Origin: Arthrinium phaeospermum | Lineage: Eukaryota; Ascomycota; Sordariomycetes; Amphisphaeriales; Apiosporaceae | Assembly: GCA_006503535.1 (NCBI GenBank) | Contig: QYRS01000001.1 | Coordinates: forward strand, 3,658,001-3,722,000 | Direction of reading: 5' to 3' | DNA length: 64,000 bases | In this document: positions 12,129-22,900 of the stretch, one piece after another | How the letters are laid out: the number at the start of each line of letters is the position of its first letter | Numbering within the stretch: the stretch's first letter is position 1 | Position numbers and translations under genes: made by a program | Notes under the pieces: model-generated | Told to the model about the DNA's origin: nothing | The model's database searches: none | Seen by the model: only the letters and a program-made list of their open reading frames with translations

Positions 12129-12880
12129 CGTTGGCTGCCGAGATACGGAAGAAGAAGGCCTGTCTGTACCAAGACGGGCGTGGTGGGTGGTTCTTGTTGG
12201 CGTCTTGCGTAGCACCCTCAAGATGTAGTAGTGCAACCAGTCGCAATGTCACTGCCAAAAATAGCAGTATAAGGTACCTGGTGCAATGTACAAGGACAAA
12301 TGGTAGGCGGGTATATCAAATGGAAATGACGGCGAAGCTGCTTCTCTCTTTGCGCAACCTCAATGCCGGGTCAGGGTGCAGCAATTCCGCTGCCGAGCTG
12401 GAAGTTCAATTGCGCTTTGCCTTGCCTTGAGCTGTCCTTGCCTCGCACCCCACTTCAGCCGGACCCCTACAGCGCAAGCCCACTCTCACCTAGGTGAGCT
12501 GATTCGGCTACCGTACCTCCGACTGGCTCGTGGCCGGTATCGCAATAGCCCGTCTTAGGCCTTGTTAGCTTATGACCCGACGTTCTCCGATGGTTTGGGG
12601 CTAGCGATGAATTAGGGATCTGATAAACCAGCACGACCACCGAGCAGTCCTCCCAACTTGGTCCAACGGAGTAAAGGCGCTTCATGATCTCATGGCCTGA
12701 AGCTGCTAAACCTCTTGGTATTTGCGTTTTTCGGAGGAGAACTCGGCTGACTTAGGAAGATAGTGGGCCGATTACGCTATTCTGCCTCGACTTCCTGACG
12801 GGCTTGCAAGGAACCCCCATTCAGCTATGGACCCCAAGGGACCCGAACCCGAAGCGAACTGTCTGCCTTGGCCCGGCGCT

Positions 12881-12905
12881 TTAATCTTATCAATCTGATC
12901 AGTTT
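12881..12905. promoter_or_regulatory. GATA-type element upstream of hapX
   Basis: About 520 bp upstream of the hapX start, the minus strand reads ATCAGATTGATAAG, a GATAA core with a second GAT close by. In Aspergillus, SreA represses hapX through ATCWGATAA-type sites. This element is similar but not an exact match, so the link is inference. Confidence 0.25.
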
Positions 12906-13406
12906 ATTCTCAGCCCGCGGGTCAGATCACGGCTTTGTCTTTTCACCTCACAATCCCAACATCCCACCAAGCTTGTCATTTTGATTCGTTCCCCCGGCCA
13001 CACAACCGCCATCACCCTATCACATTGCATTCCTCTTGCCGTATAGACCCATCCCATGTCACATATCATCTGCTTAGATTAATTGTTTCTCCTCGTTGCT
13101 CGTTTGTGCTGTCGTCGAGTGCATTTCAATTGCATTGTTGCGCTGGTTTTTTGGCCGTGAGATCCCTCCAGTTTTGCTGTGCCCTCCCCGCTTCAGGATC
13201 CTCGTGGACAAAATCCTCCACTCTTGCTGCATCCTGCCGTACAGCCTTGCCTGCCTCCTTTTCACTGGAGGGCGGTGTCTCTATTGCGAGTCATTGCAGT
13301 TTCGGATTCGACATTCACCCTACAACACAACATCAGCGCATGATACAAAGAGTCAATATTGACCCTTTTTGCATGGGAAATTTGCCTGCGGCTACTCATT
13401 ATTGAC

Positions 13407-15209
13407 ATGGCGCCCCCTTCAACTATTGCGGTGGCGCCGCAGTCCACGCGGACGGGGAAGGTCGCTATTGCTTCAGCATCGGCTGGTGCATCGCCAGCGT
13501 CGGCTTCGTCGCCGACATCGAGCATCGCACCGACCTCACAAATTCCTCAACTTGCTATTAAGCCAGTGGCGAATGGTCCTGGCCCATATTCACCGGCGGG
13601 CACACCATCCGCTACAATCTTGCCTCAAATGCCCAAAACCTCCATCACTAGCAAGGAATGGGTTATCCCCCCACGACCAAAACCCGGCAGAAAGCCAGCA
13701 ACGGACACTCCGCCTACGAAACGGAAAGCTCAGAACCGTGCTGCTCAGAGAGCCTTCCGTGAACGCCGGGCCGCCCGGGTTGGCGAGTTGGAGGAGCAGA
13801 TCGAGGACATCCGTGAGGAGCACGAACAGATCCAGCAGGAGCTGCAGGACGAAATTCAAACCCTACAGAGCCGCTGTTCCACGCTAGAAGCCTTGTTGGA
13901 GAAGGAGCGTGCCGAGCGCACCAGGACTACGAATGATCTCGACGCCATGCGTCGCAGGTGGATGGATGAACGCGCAGCAAGTGTTGCCTCATCCCGGACT
14001 GGTAGTCTTCCCGGTCTGTCCGGTCGTTCTTACGATCTGTTTCCTGCAGCGTCATCGCATCACCACACACCACGAAGCAGCATTGCAAGCGATCATTCGG
14101 GCCACAGAAACTCGACTACTTCTTTTTCAATATCTCAAATCATCTCGCCTCCTGATGAGGATGCCCCCGCTGCTCAAAGCACCGTAGACACGGGATGCGG
14201 GTCATGCGGCCCTAATGGCTCGTGCGCGTGCGTGGAGGAAGCCCTCGCAGCCACAGCCCCTTCACTCGACTGTGGGAAGTGCACACTAGGCAGCAAATGT
14301 GAATGCCTCGAGGCAATGCTCAATGGTCCCTCTTCAACAGAGCAGGAACTGAAGAGGAAGCATTCTATCAGCTCCCAAAATGGGAACGAGGGGAAACGTC
14401 AGAGGTCGGATGTTAATGAGAACGAGATCGACTTCACTGCCATGTTTTCTAGGAAGAGAACGTCGGTCGTGGCGCCACCTCCCGCCGAGGAGTTCCATCC
14501 TCCGCCTCAGCAACTGACGATACCGCCCCGCGACTCGTGTGGTTTCTGCACAGAAGGGACATACTGCATGTGCGCCGAAGCTGCGTCGGCCGCTGCTCAG
14601 TCCACACTTGCTCCCATCGGATCCCAAGTCCAAACCCCGCCAGCATCCGAGGATGACGTAGTGTCACCCCCGCTGGAGGTGACATCTACTGGAGCCATCA
14701 AACTTCCTAGGCTACAGAGCCTCAACCGTCCTCGGCCCTTCGATACAGCGCCCGCTCCTAAGAAGAGTGGATGCGGTCCCAATGGGCCGGGTACGTGTGC
14801 CCAATGCGTGGCTGACCCCAAGTCGGGGCTCTTCTGTCGGAGTTTGGCTGCGAAGCTCAACAAGGACTCGGGTTCAGGCGCCCTTCCTTCTGGATGCTGC
14901 GGTGGCTCTGCGAGCGGCGGTGGATGTTGCAAGACAGCCCCATCTTCGTCGGCCAATACCGGCCCCACCTCGGGCCCTGGATTGAGCCTGTCGTGTGCCG
15001 ACGCGTACAAGACACTGTCCAGCCACCGGAACTTCGACAGGGCGGCAGATGACATTGGGACGTGGCTACCACAGCTCAAAGCCGTGCCCCATGAGGCGAA
15101 GGGAAGGATGCCTGAAGGCAGATCGAGGCTTCATCCCCTCGAGGTAGAAGCGGCGAGCATCATGAGTGTATTGAAGGGATTTGATGTGCGATTTGGGCGG
15201 GAACCCTGA
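13407..15209 (+). CDS. hapX: bZIP iron regulator HapX
   Basis: A single exon of 600 codons. HapX works with the CCAAT-binding complex: in iron starvation it represses iron-consuming genes and supports siderophore synthesis, and in iron excess it activates iron storage. The sequence shows the full signature. A Hap4-like CBC-binding motif (KEWVIPPRPKPGRK) lies at residues 83-96. The bZIP basic region is about 105-124 (NRAAQRAFRERRAARV) and the coiled coil about 125-185. Four cysteine-rich regions follow: CRR-A with C264, 267, 273, 275; CRR-B with C289, 292, 298, 300; CRR-C with C378, 381, 387, 389; CRR-D with C456, 464, 467, 477. A GCCGG..GGGCC patch lies near 496-508. The open frame continues 16 codons upstream to an ATG at 13359, but MAPPST at 13407 is the likelier start. 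It is divergent from cog2. Confidence 0.93.
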   Translation: MAPPSTIAVAPQSTRTGKVAIASASAGASPASASSPTSSIAPTSQIPQLAIKPVANGPGPYSPAGTPSATILPQMPKTSITSKEWVIPPRPKPGRKPATDTPPTKRKAQNRAAQRAFRERRAARVGELEEQIEDIREEHEQIQQELQDEIQTLQSRCSTLEALLEKERAERTRTTNDLDAMRRRWMDERAASVASSRTGSLPGLSGRSYDLFPAASSHHHTPRSSIASDHSGHRNSTTSFSISQIISPPDEDAPAAQSTVDTGCGSCGPNGSCACVEEALAATAPSLDCGKCTLGSKCECLEAMLNGPSSTEQELKRKHSISSQNGNEGKRQRSDVNENEIDFTAMFSRKRTSVVAPPPAEEFHPPPQQLTIPPRDSCGFCTEGTYCMCAEAASAAAQSTLAPIGSQVQTPPASEDDVVSPPLEVTSTGAIKLPRLQSLNRPRPFDTAPAPKKSGCGPNGPGTCAQCVADPKSGLFCRSLAAKLNKDSGSGALPSGCCGGSASGGGCCKTAPSSSANTGPTSGPGLSLSCADAYKTLSSHRNFDRAADDIGTWLPQLKAVPHEAKGRMPEGRSRLHPLEVEAASIMSVLKGFDVRFGREP

Positions 15210-15796
15210 TGACAAAGACTACATGTAGAACAATGGAGTACGAATAGCATAGAGATACTTCAAATAATTCGTGGATATCCTGGCGTCGCAAGACCCTGGG
15301 CGCGAGAAACGAGATACCCTTCATCGTGTACTTAGTCAATGGGACCTTCAACCTATCGCAACTTAGCACTACTTGAGGGGGTTCCTTTATTGAGCTAGCA
15401 CTCTGCCCCTATCATGATGAGAACCATAGTCTCGGTGCATCTATGTCATTGCTTTGGGTGATTCCGGTTCTGCCCTAGTCCAAGTCACCCGGCCAGCTGG
15501 CTTCTATGCTTAAACTCCTCCGTGGATCGCCAACCTTTCGTCTGGAGCCCATCTTTCGGGTGGCCTTTTTGGACATGTACGCATTGGGCACACGGTGTAG
15601 TCTCCACGGCTGGTTTTGGATACTAGGATTGGATAGCTACACCAAGAGAACGAGCATAAGCGCGAAGTATATCTTGTCGCCGTTCGCCCGACGACCTCAC
15701 CATGGTGTGCGACGTCAGTTTTGTCTGGTTCTACGTGGAGCCTGAGCTCGACGACACATACATAGGAGGAATCAGAATGAAGCCCGCGGCTCCAAG

Positions 15797-16600
15797 TTAG
15801 GCAGAATCAGTGGGGGTTCCGTACCCAATGGTATGCAGTCGTATATTTGATGGAGATGTGCTTGGATACATATCGTGATGGAGTTGCATATCTTCAGATA
15901 CCGTTACACCGCATGTACGATGGGTTATTTGGTTAGGTGGCCGCAGCTTCTGTGACACGTAGTCAGGACGCACGTGGTCTTGGGCGGCTTTTGGGTACTG
16001 ACAAATGGGGTGATTGGGGGGAGGAGGAGTAGTAGCCATCGTGGGCCCCGTAATCGCGATGGGGACGAACATTTGGTTTGAGCTCATTCGAGAATCGGGA
16101 ATATGCTAGGTCGGGATTGACGTCTTGGTCTTCAGATGGCCTTCCGCTATATCCTTGAGGTGGCACCACATTCCGTTCAAAGCGGCGGTGCCTCTTGATA
16201 CCTATCTTGAATCGAGACTCTCGATCCTCGCCTCTCGCTGCAGTCGGCATAAGGTGACTCAGTGCATTGGGGTTTCGCTCCTTTCTCGACCTATGAACCT
16301 ACCATTCTCCTCGATTGGTATGAGTCAACCCATTTGCATGCAGATCGTGATCGAAGGCAAGTTCTATTTCGGTTTCGACTTTTCTCTCCTGGACTAGCAT
16401 GTGAAGTACTCACGATACTAGTCGCAGAGTACGGTTTGAGTCCCGACGGCATATCAGGGCTGAGTTACGACTTGCCTCTGTTTACTCGAACGCCGGCAGC
16501 GAAACCCGTCTTGACGATGTCACTATCAACTGGCCAGATATCTTCACAGCCAAATAGGACATAGTTCTTGGCACTAAACGTGACATTGCTGCGTGTTTGC
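15797..16600 (-). pseudogene. possible unrecognised coding remnant
   Basis: Minus-strand translation gives several runs with protein-like composition. These include one around 16470-16590 (SAKNYVLFGCEDIWPVDSD), one around 16300-16360 (ELAFDHDLHANGLTHTNRG), one at 15963-16250 (rich in Pro, Arg and Tyr) and one at 15797-16000. They are separated by stops (a TAA near 16466, a TAG near 16300) and frame changes. Two candidate introns can be drawn, 16364-16413 (GTGAGT..TAG) and 16238-16302 (GTAGGT..CAG), but joining them does not give one clean frame. It may be a decayed gene or a real gene with introns I have not resolved. No family was recognised. Confidence 0.25.
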
Positions 16601-16814
16601 TGCTACCAAGCGAGGGTCATCTTCAGAGCCAGTCACTGTGAAGCTCTTTGCCTACAACTCTGCGCGCATCGCCTTCGCGTGCCTGCCTCAGTGGTCTAGA
16701 CCACTGCCAAAACGCAATACGATCTGGTTCGCATACCATTTCGAGGCATACGCGGCGGGTCGACGTGTTCGAGATGTTTCGGGACGCTCCTGCATGGCAA
16801 GTATGTATTGCATG

Positions 16815-16835
16815 CTGCTGCTGCTGCTGCTGCTC
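16815..16835. repeat. (GCT)7 trinucleotide repeat
   Basis: Seven perfect GCT units, in a region with no supported gene. Confidence 0.85.
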
Positions 16836-19800
16836 CTCGACCCGCTTAATCCAAGCTGTCTCGTTTTGACAGCAAACCTGTCGCGACAAACTGATTGCTT
16901 TTCCGTGAAGGGAGTGTTACGAACCCTTCTGGCGGGCGTGCGCAGCAAGCAGTGATGTCGTGGTTCGCTTTTGAGGCTGAAAAGGAAAGAATGCGGGCGA
17001 TGGGTCCACGCATACAAGGGCGTACCGGTAGCACCATGGGGGGGAAGGGCACCTACCGCTACTTGGACGGTTGCAGCTGACTTGCAGGACCTAAATCTGT
17101 ACGAGGCTGAAAGGGGCAATGCAACGGTGCGACAGACGGTAGCAGGCAGGCTCTCGACAGATGGGAGACCGGAGAGCCTCTACCGCCTGTTCATCTGAAT
17201 CTTGCAACCAGGGCACACATACCGATGGCGTGGCATATATGGGGATGAGGGGAGACCCCACTGGGGCTCCTCCGTGAGAAGTCGGTGGTCGTCGGTGAGT
17301 GTGGTTGGCATGGGTTCTGCCTCGGGTAGTATGGGGATTTCTTGTTGAGCAACCAGAAGCAGCCTTATGGGGGTGTCACATTTTGGCTGCGCTTCGATCG
17401 ACGACTCTTTGGCGCCAAGGAAGAAGTGCATGGAACATTTCGCTCGCGACCATCTGTCGACTCTATCTTGGTCGCGGAATGGCCAGCCAACCAGAGCATG
17501 CAGCAGCGCAAAAAGCAAGAGCATTGGTCCCAATCTGGCAGCGCATCCCAGGATCCCAAGGATAGAAACAAGATGGATGGGTGGTGGTGGGCTAGCAGCG
17601 GGCGGACGATTGGGACATGTGATGAGTTGGCACCCTCTAGAAAAGTGTGCGTGGTACATGCGGATTGGACAAAGCGACAGCGATGCAGCGGATAGGCTGC
17701 TGCAGGCCTTTTGGGGCTAAGCTTTTAGCTCCTCCTGCCCTCTGACTCCTCCCTCTCTCTAACCCCCCTACTAGACCGTCCCAGTAACCGTCTTCCCACC
17801 CCCTCCTCTGGCTGTGCCCGCTGCCCGCAACCCTCTCTCCGGGGCCACGAGTGCCGAACGAACGAAAATGGCGGGTTTTGTCTGGGTTTGTTGCTGACAG
17901 CAAGCAAAAGAAAGTACTGACCGACTTGCCAACACATACGCCATAGCCCGGCAAAAAGGCGGGATGAGATGGGACGAACATATGTAGTGAAAAATAATAA
18001 AAAAAGAGACGCGCACCAGGAAGTGCGAAAAAAGAAAGAGAGAGGTTGACGGCAAGAAACACGCATACGCCGGTCCCAGGTGCGTGGCAAACGAATAGCA
18101 TTGAAGACGGAGAGGTAATATGCATGGCCAACTCACTCATGACCAGCCAAGTGCAATCTGATTGCTTTCTTCTCTCTCACCTGCGAAACGCGAGAGGGAA
18201 AACGCTCGGGCTCCTCACGGCGATTGCCATTCCGGCCACTTACTATGCATGCCCATGTACATAAGCCCTTATTCTGAACCCACTGCCCGATTGGTAGGTT
18301 GGAGCAGCAGCAAATGGCAGAGGCCGGTCCGGGAGGAAAAGAGGGACTGCCTCGGCGAGGGCGCGCCAGCAGGGCAAATGGACGGGCAGGGCAAGCAAGG
18401 CAAGGGCAAGGCAAGCATAATAATGTCCCGAGATCGTGCCATTTCGTGTCGAGATCCGGTTGCGGTAACTGCCTGGTTCGCCTACGTGTTACTCAACTGT
18501 GTTTCTGTGCGTTGTTGTGTCCAATGTTACTGGCCCAGGGGTGCAATTACCGCCAGTTTATGCATTCGGTGCGTGGACGATGTACGTGTACGCGCAAATA
18601 GAGCGAAGTAAGAGCGGCCTGGCAACGGGAGCGCGAGAGAGAGGGGAGTTTGTTGTAGTCGTAGTCTTGTAGATCACCCGAAAAGGCGGGTAGTGACGGA
18701 GAAGGTTTGAGACAAAGCAGGGAGGAGTTCTTCAGCTCAAGTCAACATGGAGTTGTGACAGATGGGCAATGGTCCAATGCTCGCTCGTGATAGATACATC
18801 CATTGATTGATCTTGCTGCACAGGCCTGCCTGGCTGGGGGGTGGTGGTATTTTGGGGTGATTGATCAGATCGCATTAAGAAGACCAGTAAAAAACAGGGC
18901 CTTGCAGATATTCGTATCGTACTTGGGAAGAAACATCCAAGAAGTTGGAGCTTGGCCCTTTTGGCCTTCTACTTTCGGCCGACATCAGCGACAAAGCAGT
19001 GAACTCGTGGCCCAGTAATTGTTTCGCTCGCAGCTCGCTTGCCCGCCTAACCGGAACCAGCAAAAAGCGGTTGCACCGCGATTTACCCCACGTCGGTCAC
19101 CAACGCTGGCGCTGGCGCTGGGCCTGGCTGGCTCCACCCTTCTTTTGACCTGGCACATGCTGTTCTGTCGTGCCCGCTTGGTGCCGCCGCTGCTGGGCCA
19201 CTGATGCTGGTCGGGTACCTCACCAGGGCATTGATTCAAAGCAGCTAACCTGCCCTTATTTACTTGACGCAACCGAAACCCAGTAACGCCAACATTCTAG
19301 AGAACACAGAACCCCTAAGCTCGTCGAGTCCAGGAACAGCTGTCTTTGCTTTTTATTTGGCACTTCGTCTACTTCTATCCTCTCCTTCCTCGTATTTTTC
19401 CCGGCTCGTCAACTCCCTTATCTACTACCAGGCCATTCCCCGGGTTGCTGCGTTCTCCCAAGCCCATACCGAACAGCCCTCATTATACCCACAGTTGCCG
19501 CCTCTTTCACCAACCCCGATTTCAGATGACTTGGCGATGAGAGTAGCTGGCGCTCCAGCGACAAGCTAACGTCCAGCCAAAAACCACCCCCGACAGCTAC
19601 GGGCGAAACACGACCACGACTCGGTCCTCGATTCCCGACCCTCGAAGCTCCAATATCAGACACTGCACTTCTCGATGCGTCAATAGCATCCCAAACGAAC
19701 CCCAACCCAACACCCTCGTCATCGCACCCACCTCGAGCTCCACTAGCAGCCCCCCATCTGTGTCGGCGCTGGTAGTCGTGCTGGGTGACTGACTGACTGA

Positions 19801-19977
19801 CTCTCTGCGCGCGTGCTGGGCCCAACACAGCCTCACATGCTCCATGATGATTTCCATGCAGCGATCCCTCTCTTCGCCAGTTTGCATTCATTCATCACCC
19901 CGTGAGTCGAGCTTGGGAATACATATCACATTCAACGTGTGGCCTGGGAAGGGAATGCCCGTTTCTGACAACTCCCG

Positions 19978-22900
19978 ATGCATGATTTAGCTGTGTCTCC
20001 AACAACCACCACAACCAACCGGTCGCCCTCGCCTACTCCGTCCCCCGAGGCTCGCCCAAATGTGCCGCGGCGGCGTCGCAACCGATCGAGGAGTCCCGCC
20101 CGGGAAGAACCACTGCGGGAAACGGTGCTGACCTTGCCGATGCGACGAAGCGCCGAACACGACAGACGTGGATCTCCTCATCAGTCGGAAGGCGCAAGTG
20201 CGTACAAGAAACCTGTTGTGGCCCAGGCTCCCTCCCCGGCGCCAGTAGAACAGGACACGAAGAAGAGCGACTTTCTCCAACCCGCGGCCCCCATCCGGCC
20301 CGCCCTGAAGACCAAGTCCACGCCAACATACAGCTACCCGCAGCCGCTTCTACCTGATGCATCCCTATATACAAATCCCCAGTTGAACTTGGATGGCGAG
20401 AGTACCACTCTGGAGGAGCTAGCCCACCTGGTTCGCCTGTCCAAATACCAGGAGCGCAAGCGCGCCAATACCCGGATACGCTTACAACGAAGCCTGGTTT
20501 CGACTGCCCTTTCCGCCAGGCTAACACGATGCGGAGAGATTACCCAGAGGAACCTGGCCGACTCCTTCCGGAACGAGGATAAGAAGGCATTCGCTAACCT
20601 ATACGGCGCCATCCACGATGTCCGGAATAGCTGCGAAGACACCCGCCGCTTTGCGCTTTTGGAGCCTGACATGGAGAACCTGCAGTCCGCCCGCCTTTCC
20701 AGCGAGAGTTTGGAGGATTCCAGCAACACACCAGGAAACACCGAGCCGGGCATGTCTGTGACGCCGTTCCTGAATGACATATCGGCCTCTGCCAGGGAGG
20801 CCTTCCTGGATTTCTTTACCCAGCTACGGACCAACCCTCACTACCTGGCCACGCGGCTGTGTTCGCTATCCAGCACCGAGCTCAAGGCTCTAACTACGTT
20901 TCACCAAGGATTGGAGCCCATTGAATCCGTCTTGCCATTCAACAGCCGTCCCAGTGGGCGAGGAGGACACGGACAAGCATCTAACCGGGGCCTTGGATCT
21001 AGCCCCAGCGCAGTCGAACGCCTTCTATCCTTCCAGAGACACGACCCCCTCTCTGCTCTCATCCATACGTGCTTTGCCAACTCAGCCGGACCGGACAGTG
21101 CCGAGGACAAGCGACGAACCGAGATCTGGGCCAATGCGTGTGCGCGGCTAATATCAGAAGCTAAGAACTCTGCTAGCGAGACCATACTGACTTCAGTTCT
21201 CAACGTTTGGTCTTCCATGCGGGACTGGTCCGGCCGGAGCAATCTGGAATGGTACCTGATGAAGATCCTCGAGGACGGCGCTTTCTTGCTCGACCGGGCA
21301 GAGGACTCTAATGGAACCAGATTCAACATATCGGAGTGGACCCACAAGGACAACATTGCCGCTGACGAGTTCTACGACCGCGCCATTGACGAGCTGTTTG
21401 AGATTATTGACGATGAGGATGCCACCGGTATCCCTGAGGGCCTTCTTGAACTAGGTAACGAGATCTTGCGCCGGCTCGACAGCAGGTTCGTCGAGAGCAC
21501 TCGAAGATGGTTCGTATCCAAATGGCTCTTCTCTTCTTGGTTACTCTCCGTGGTCATCCATCCGGAGAGTTTTGGCATGATGTCCGAATATCATATTACT
21601 GAGTACGGAAGGCAGAAGATTCTCAAGCAGGTGGCCCAGCGTGCCCAACAGCTGGTTCTGGACATGACCTGGAACAATCCCCACAAGCCCGTCTCTACTC
21701 CACCAAAGATCAAGGCCCATGTGGAAAGCATCCTGGGTCGCTTCAAGCCATCCAGGGCTCAGAGGCATGCCAGGCTCCTGCCAGCCCGGTCAATCACTTC
21801 TCTCAGGGAAACGGCTGAGGTCCATCCTTACCTGGTCATCAGCCCGGCTGATATCATTACTCTGGTCAATGCCCTCTTCCCTGAGCAGCGGCGCCCACAT
21901 TCCGCTCATTCCAGTATCCGGTCTGGTGCACCTTCAATCTCCAATTTCTCTGCCATTTCCCAACCCATATCCATTGGTACCTCGCGAAGTAACTTTGATA
22001 CTGCTTCAGTGTTGAGTATGAGTGCGTCTTCTGTCCTCAGCGAGGCCACGACATCCAAGGAACCACTTCTGGAGGATCAGCTTGGACATGGTCCGCAACG
22101 TCATTCGCCACCACTTACTGATGCTGCCACCCAAAAACGGCTCAGCAACTATGAGGAAGACGGCTACCGCTTGCGGCTGGCCATGCACGAAATGGTTCAG
22201 ATACTAGGCCCAGAGGTTGTCTCGGGAGCTTGTCATCCCTGCGCAGAGAAATGGGCTGTGGTGTTCATTTCGGCCGACGGCCTCGGCCTGTCCTTGCAGA
22301 TGACGTATGACCCCGACGATGAGCCAGAGGAAGAGAACTCATCTACCACCAGTGAGACCGAGGATGAGGACCTCGATGAACGACCAGAGTTGGACAAGGA
22401 CTATCACCAGTTGCGGGATTCCGTTCTCAAGCTGGTAGAAGAGTTCGAGATACCACAGGGGCTCGAGGAGGGTGGCGCCAAGACTACTTTTAGTAATCGC
22501 GCGTCTGGTCTCAAGAAGTACAAGTCAAGGAACAAGATCCTAACCCCAGAGTCATCGATGGCCAGCCGGAACCCATACCGGAGACGTGAGCCTGGAACAA
22601 GGTCGTCCAGCAGCACATTCAGTTCTCCCACCCAGCCATCGAACAATGGTAAGGATCCGGAAACACCGGACGAACCGGAGGTGCCACCGGTGCTTGTTAC
22701 TATGCTCACGGCTGCCTCATCCCAATCCAGAATCCAGTCCGATTTCGTGTCGGCGCACCTGTACTGGAAGACACTACAGCAGCTGAATGCTTTGGCATCG
22801 CCTTCTTTGCGCAGGAACGGTTTCGCTACACTGCTCAACATCTTCTCCCGTGGGCCGAGAGACTCCATACGCAGATCAGCCTCCGCCATTGAAGAGTACG

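Larger units (their letters stand above)
15210..19977. other. 4.8-kb mostly non-coding stretch before the 1776-codon gene
   Basis: The stretch contains many short overlapping frames on both strands, none recognised. The last ~700 bp before the next gene is pyrimidine-rich (for example around 19370-19430), as in fungal promoters and 5' leaders. One block at 15.8-16.6 kb, listed separately, has more protein-like translation than the rest. Confidence 0.5.

Noticed and set aside
17180..18140. Minus-strand frames of 120-167 codons
   Set aside because: Several frames are open at once, low-complexity and hydrophobic by chance; no motif or splice evidence.
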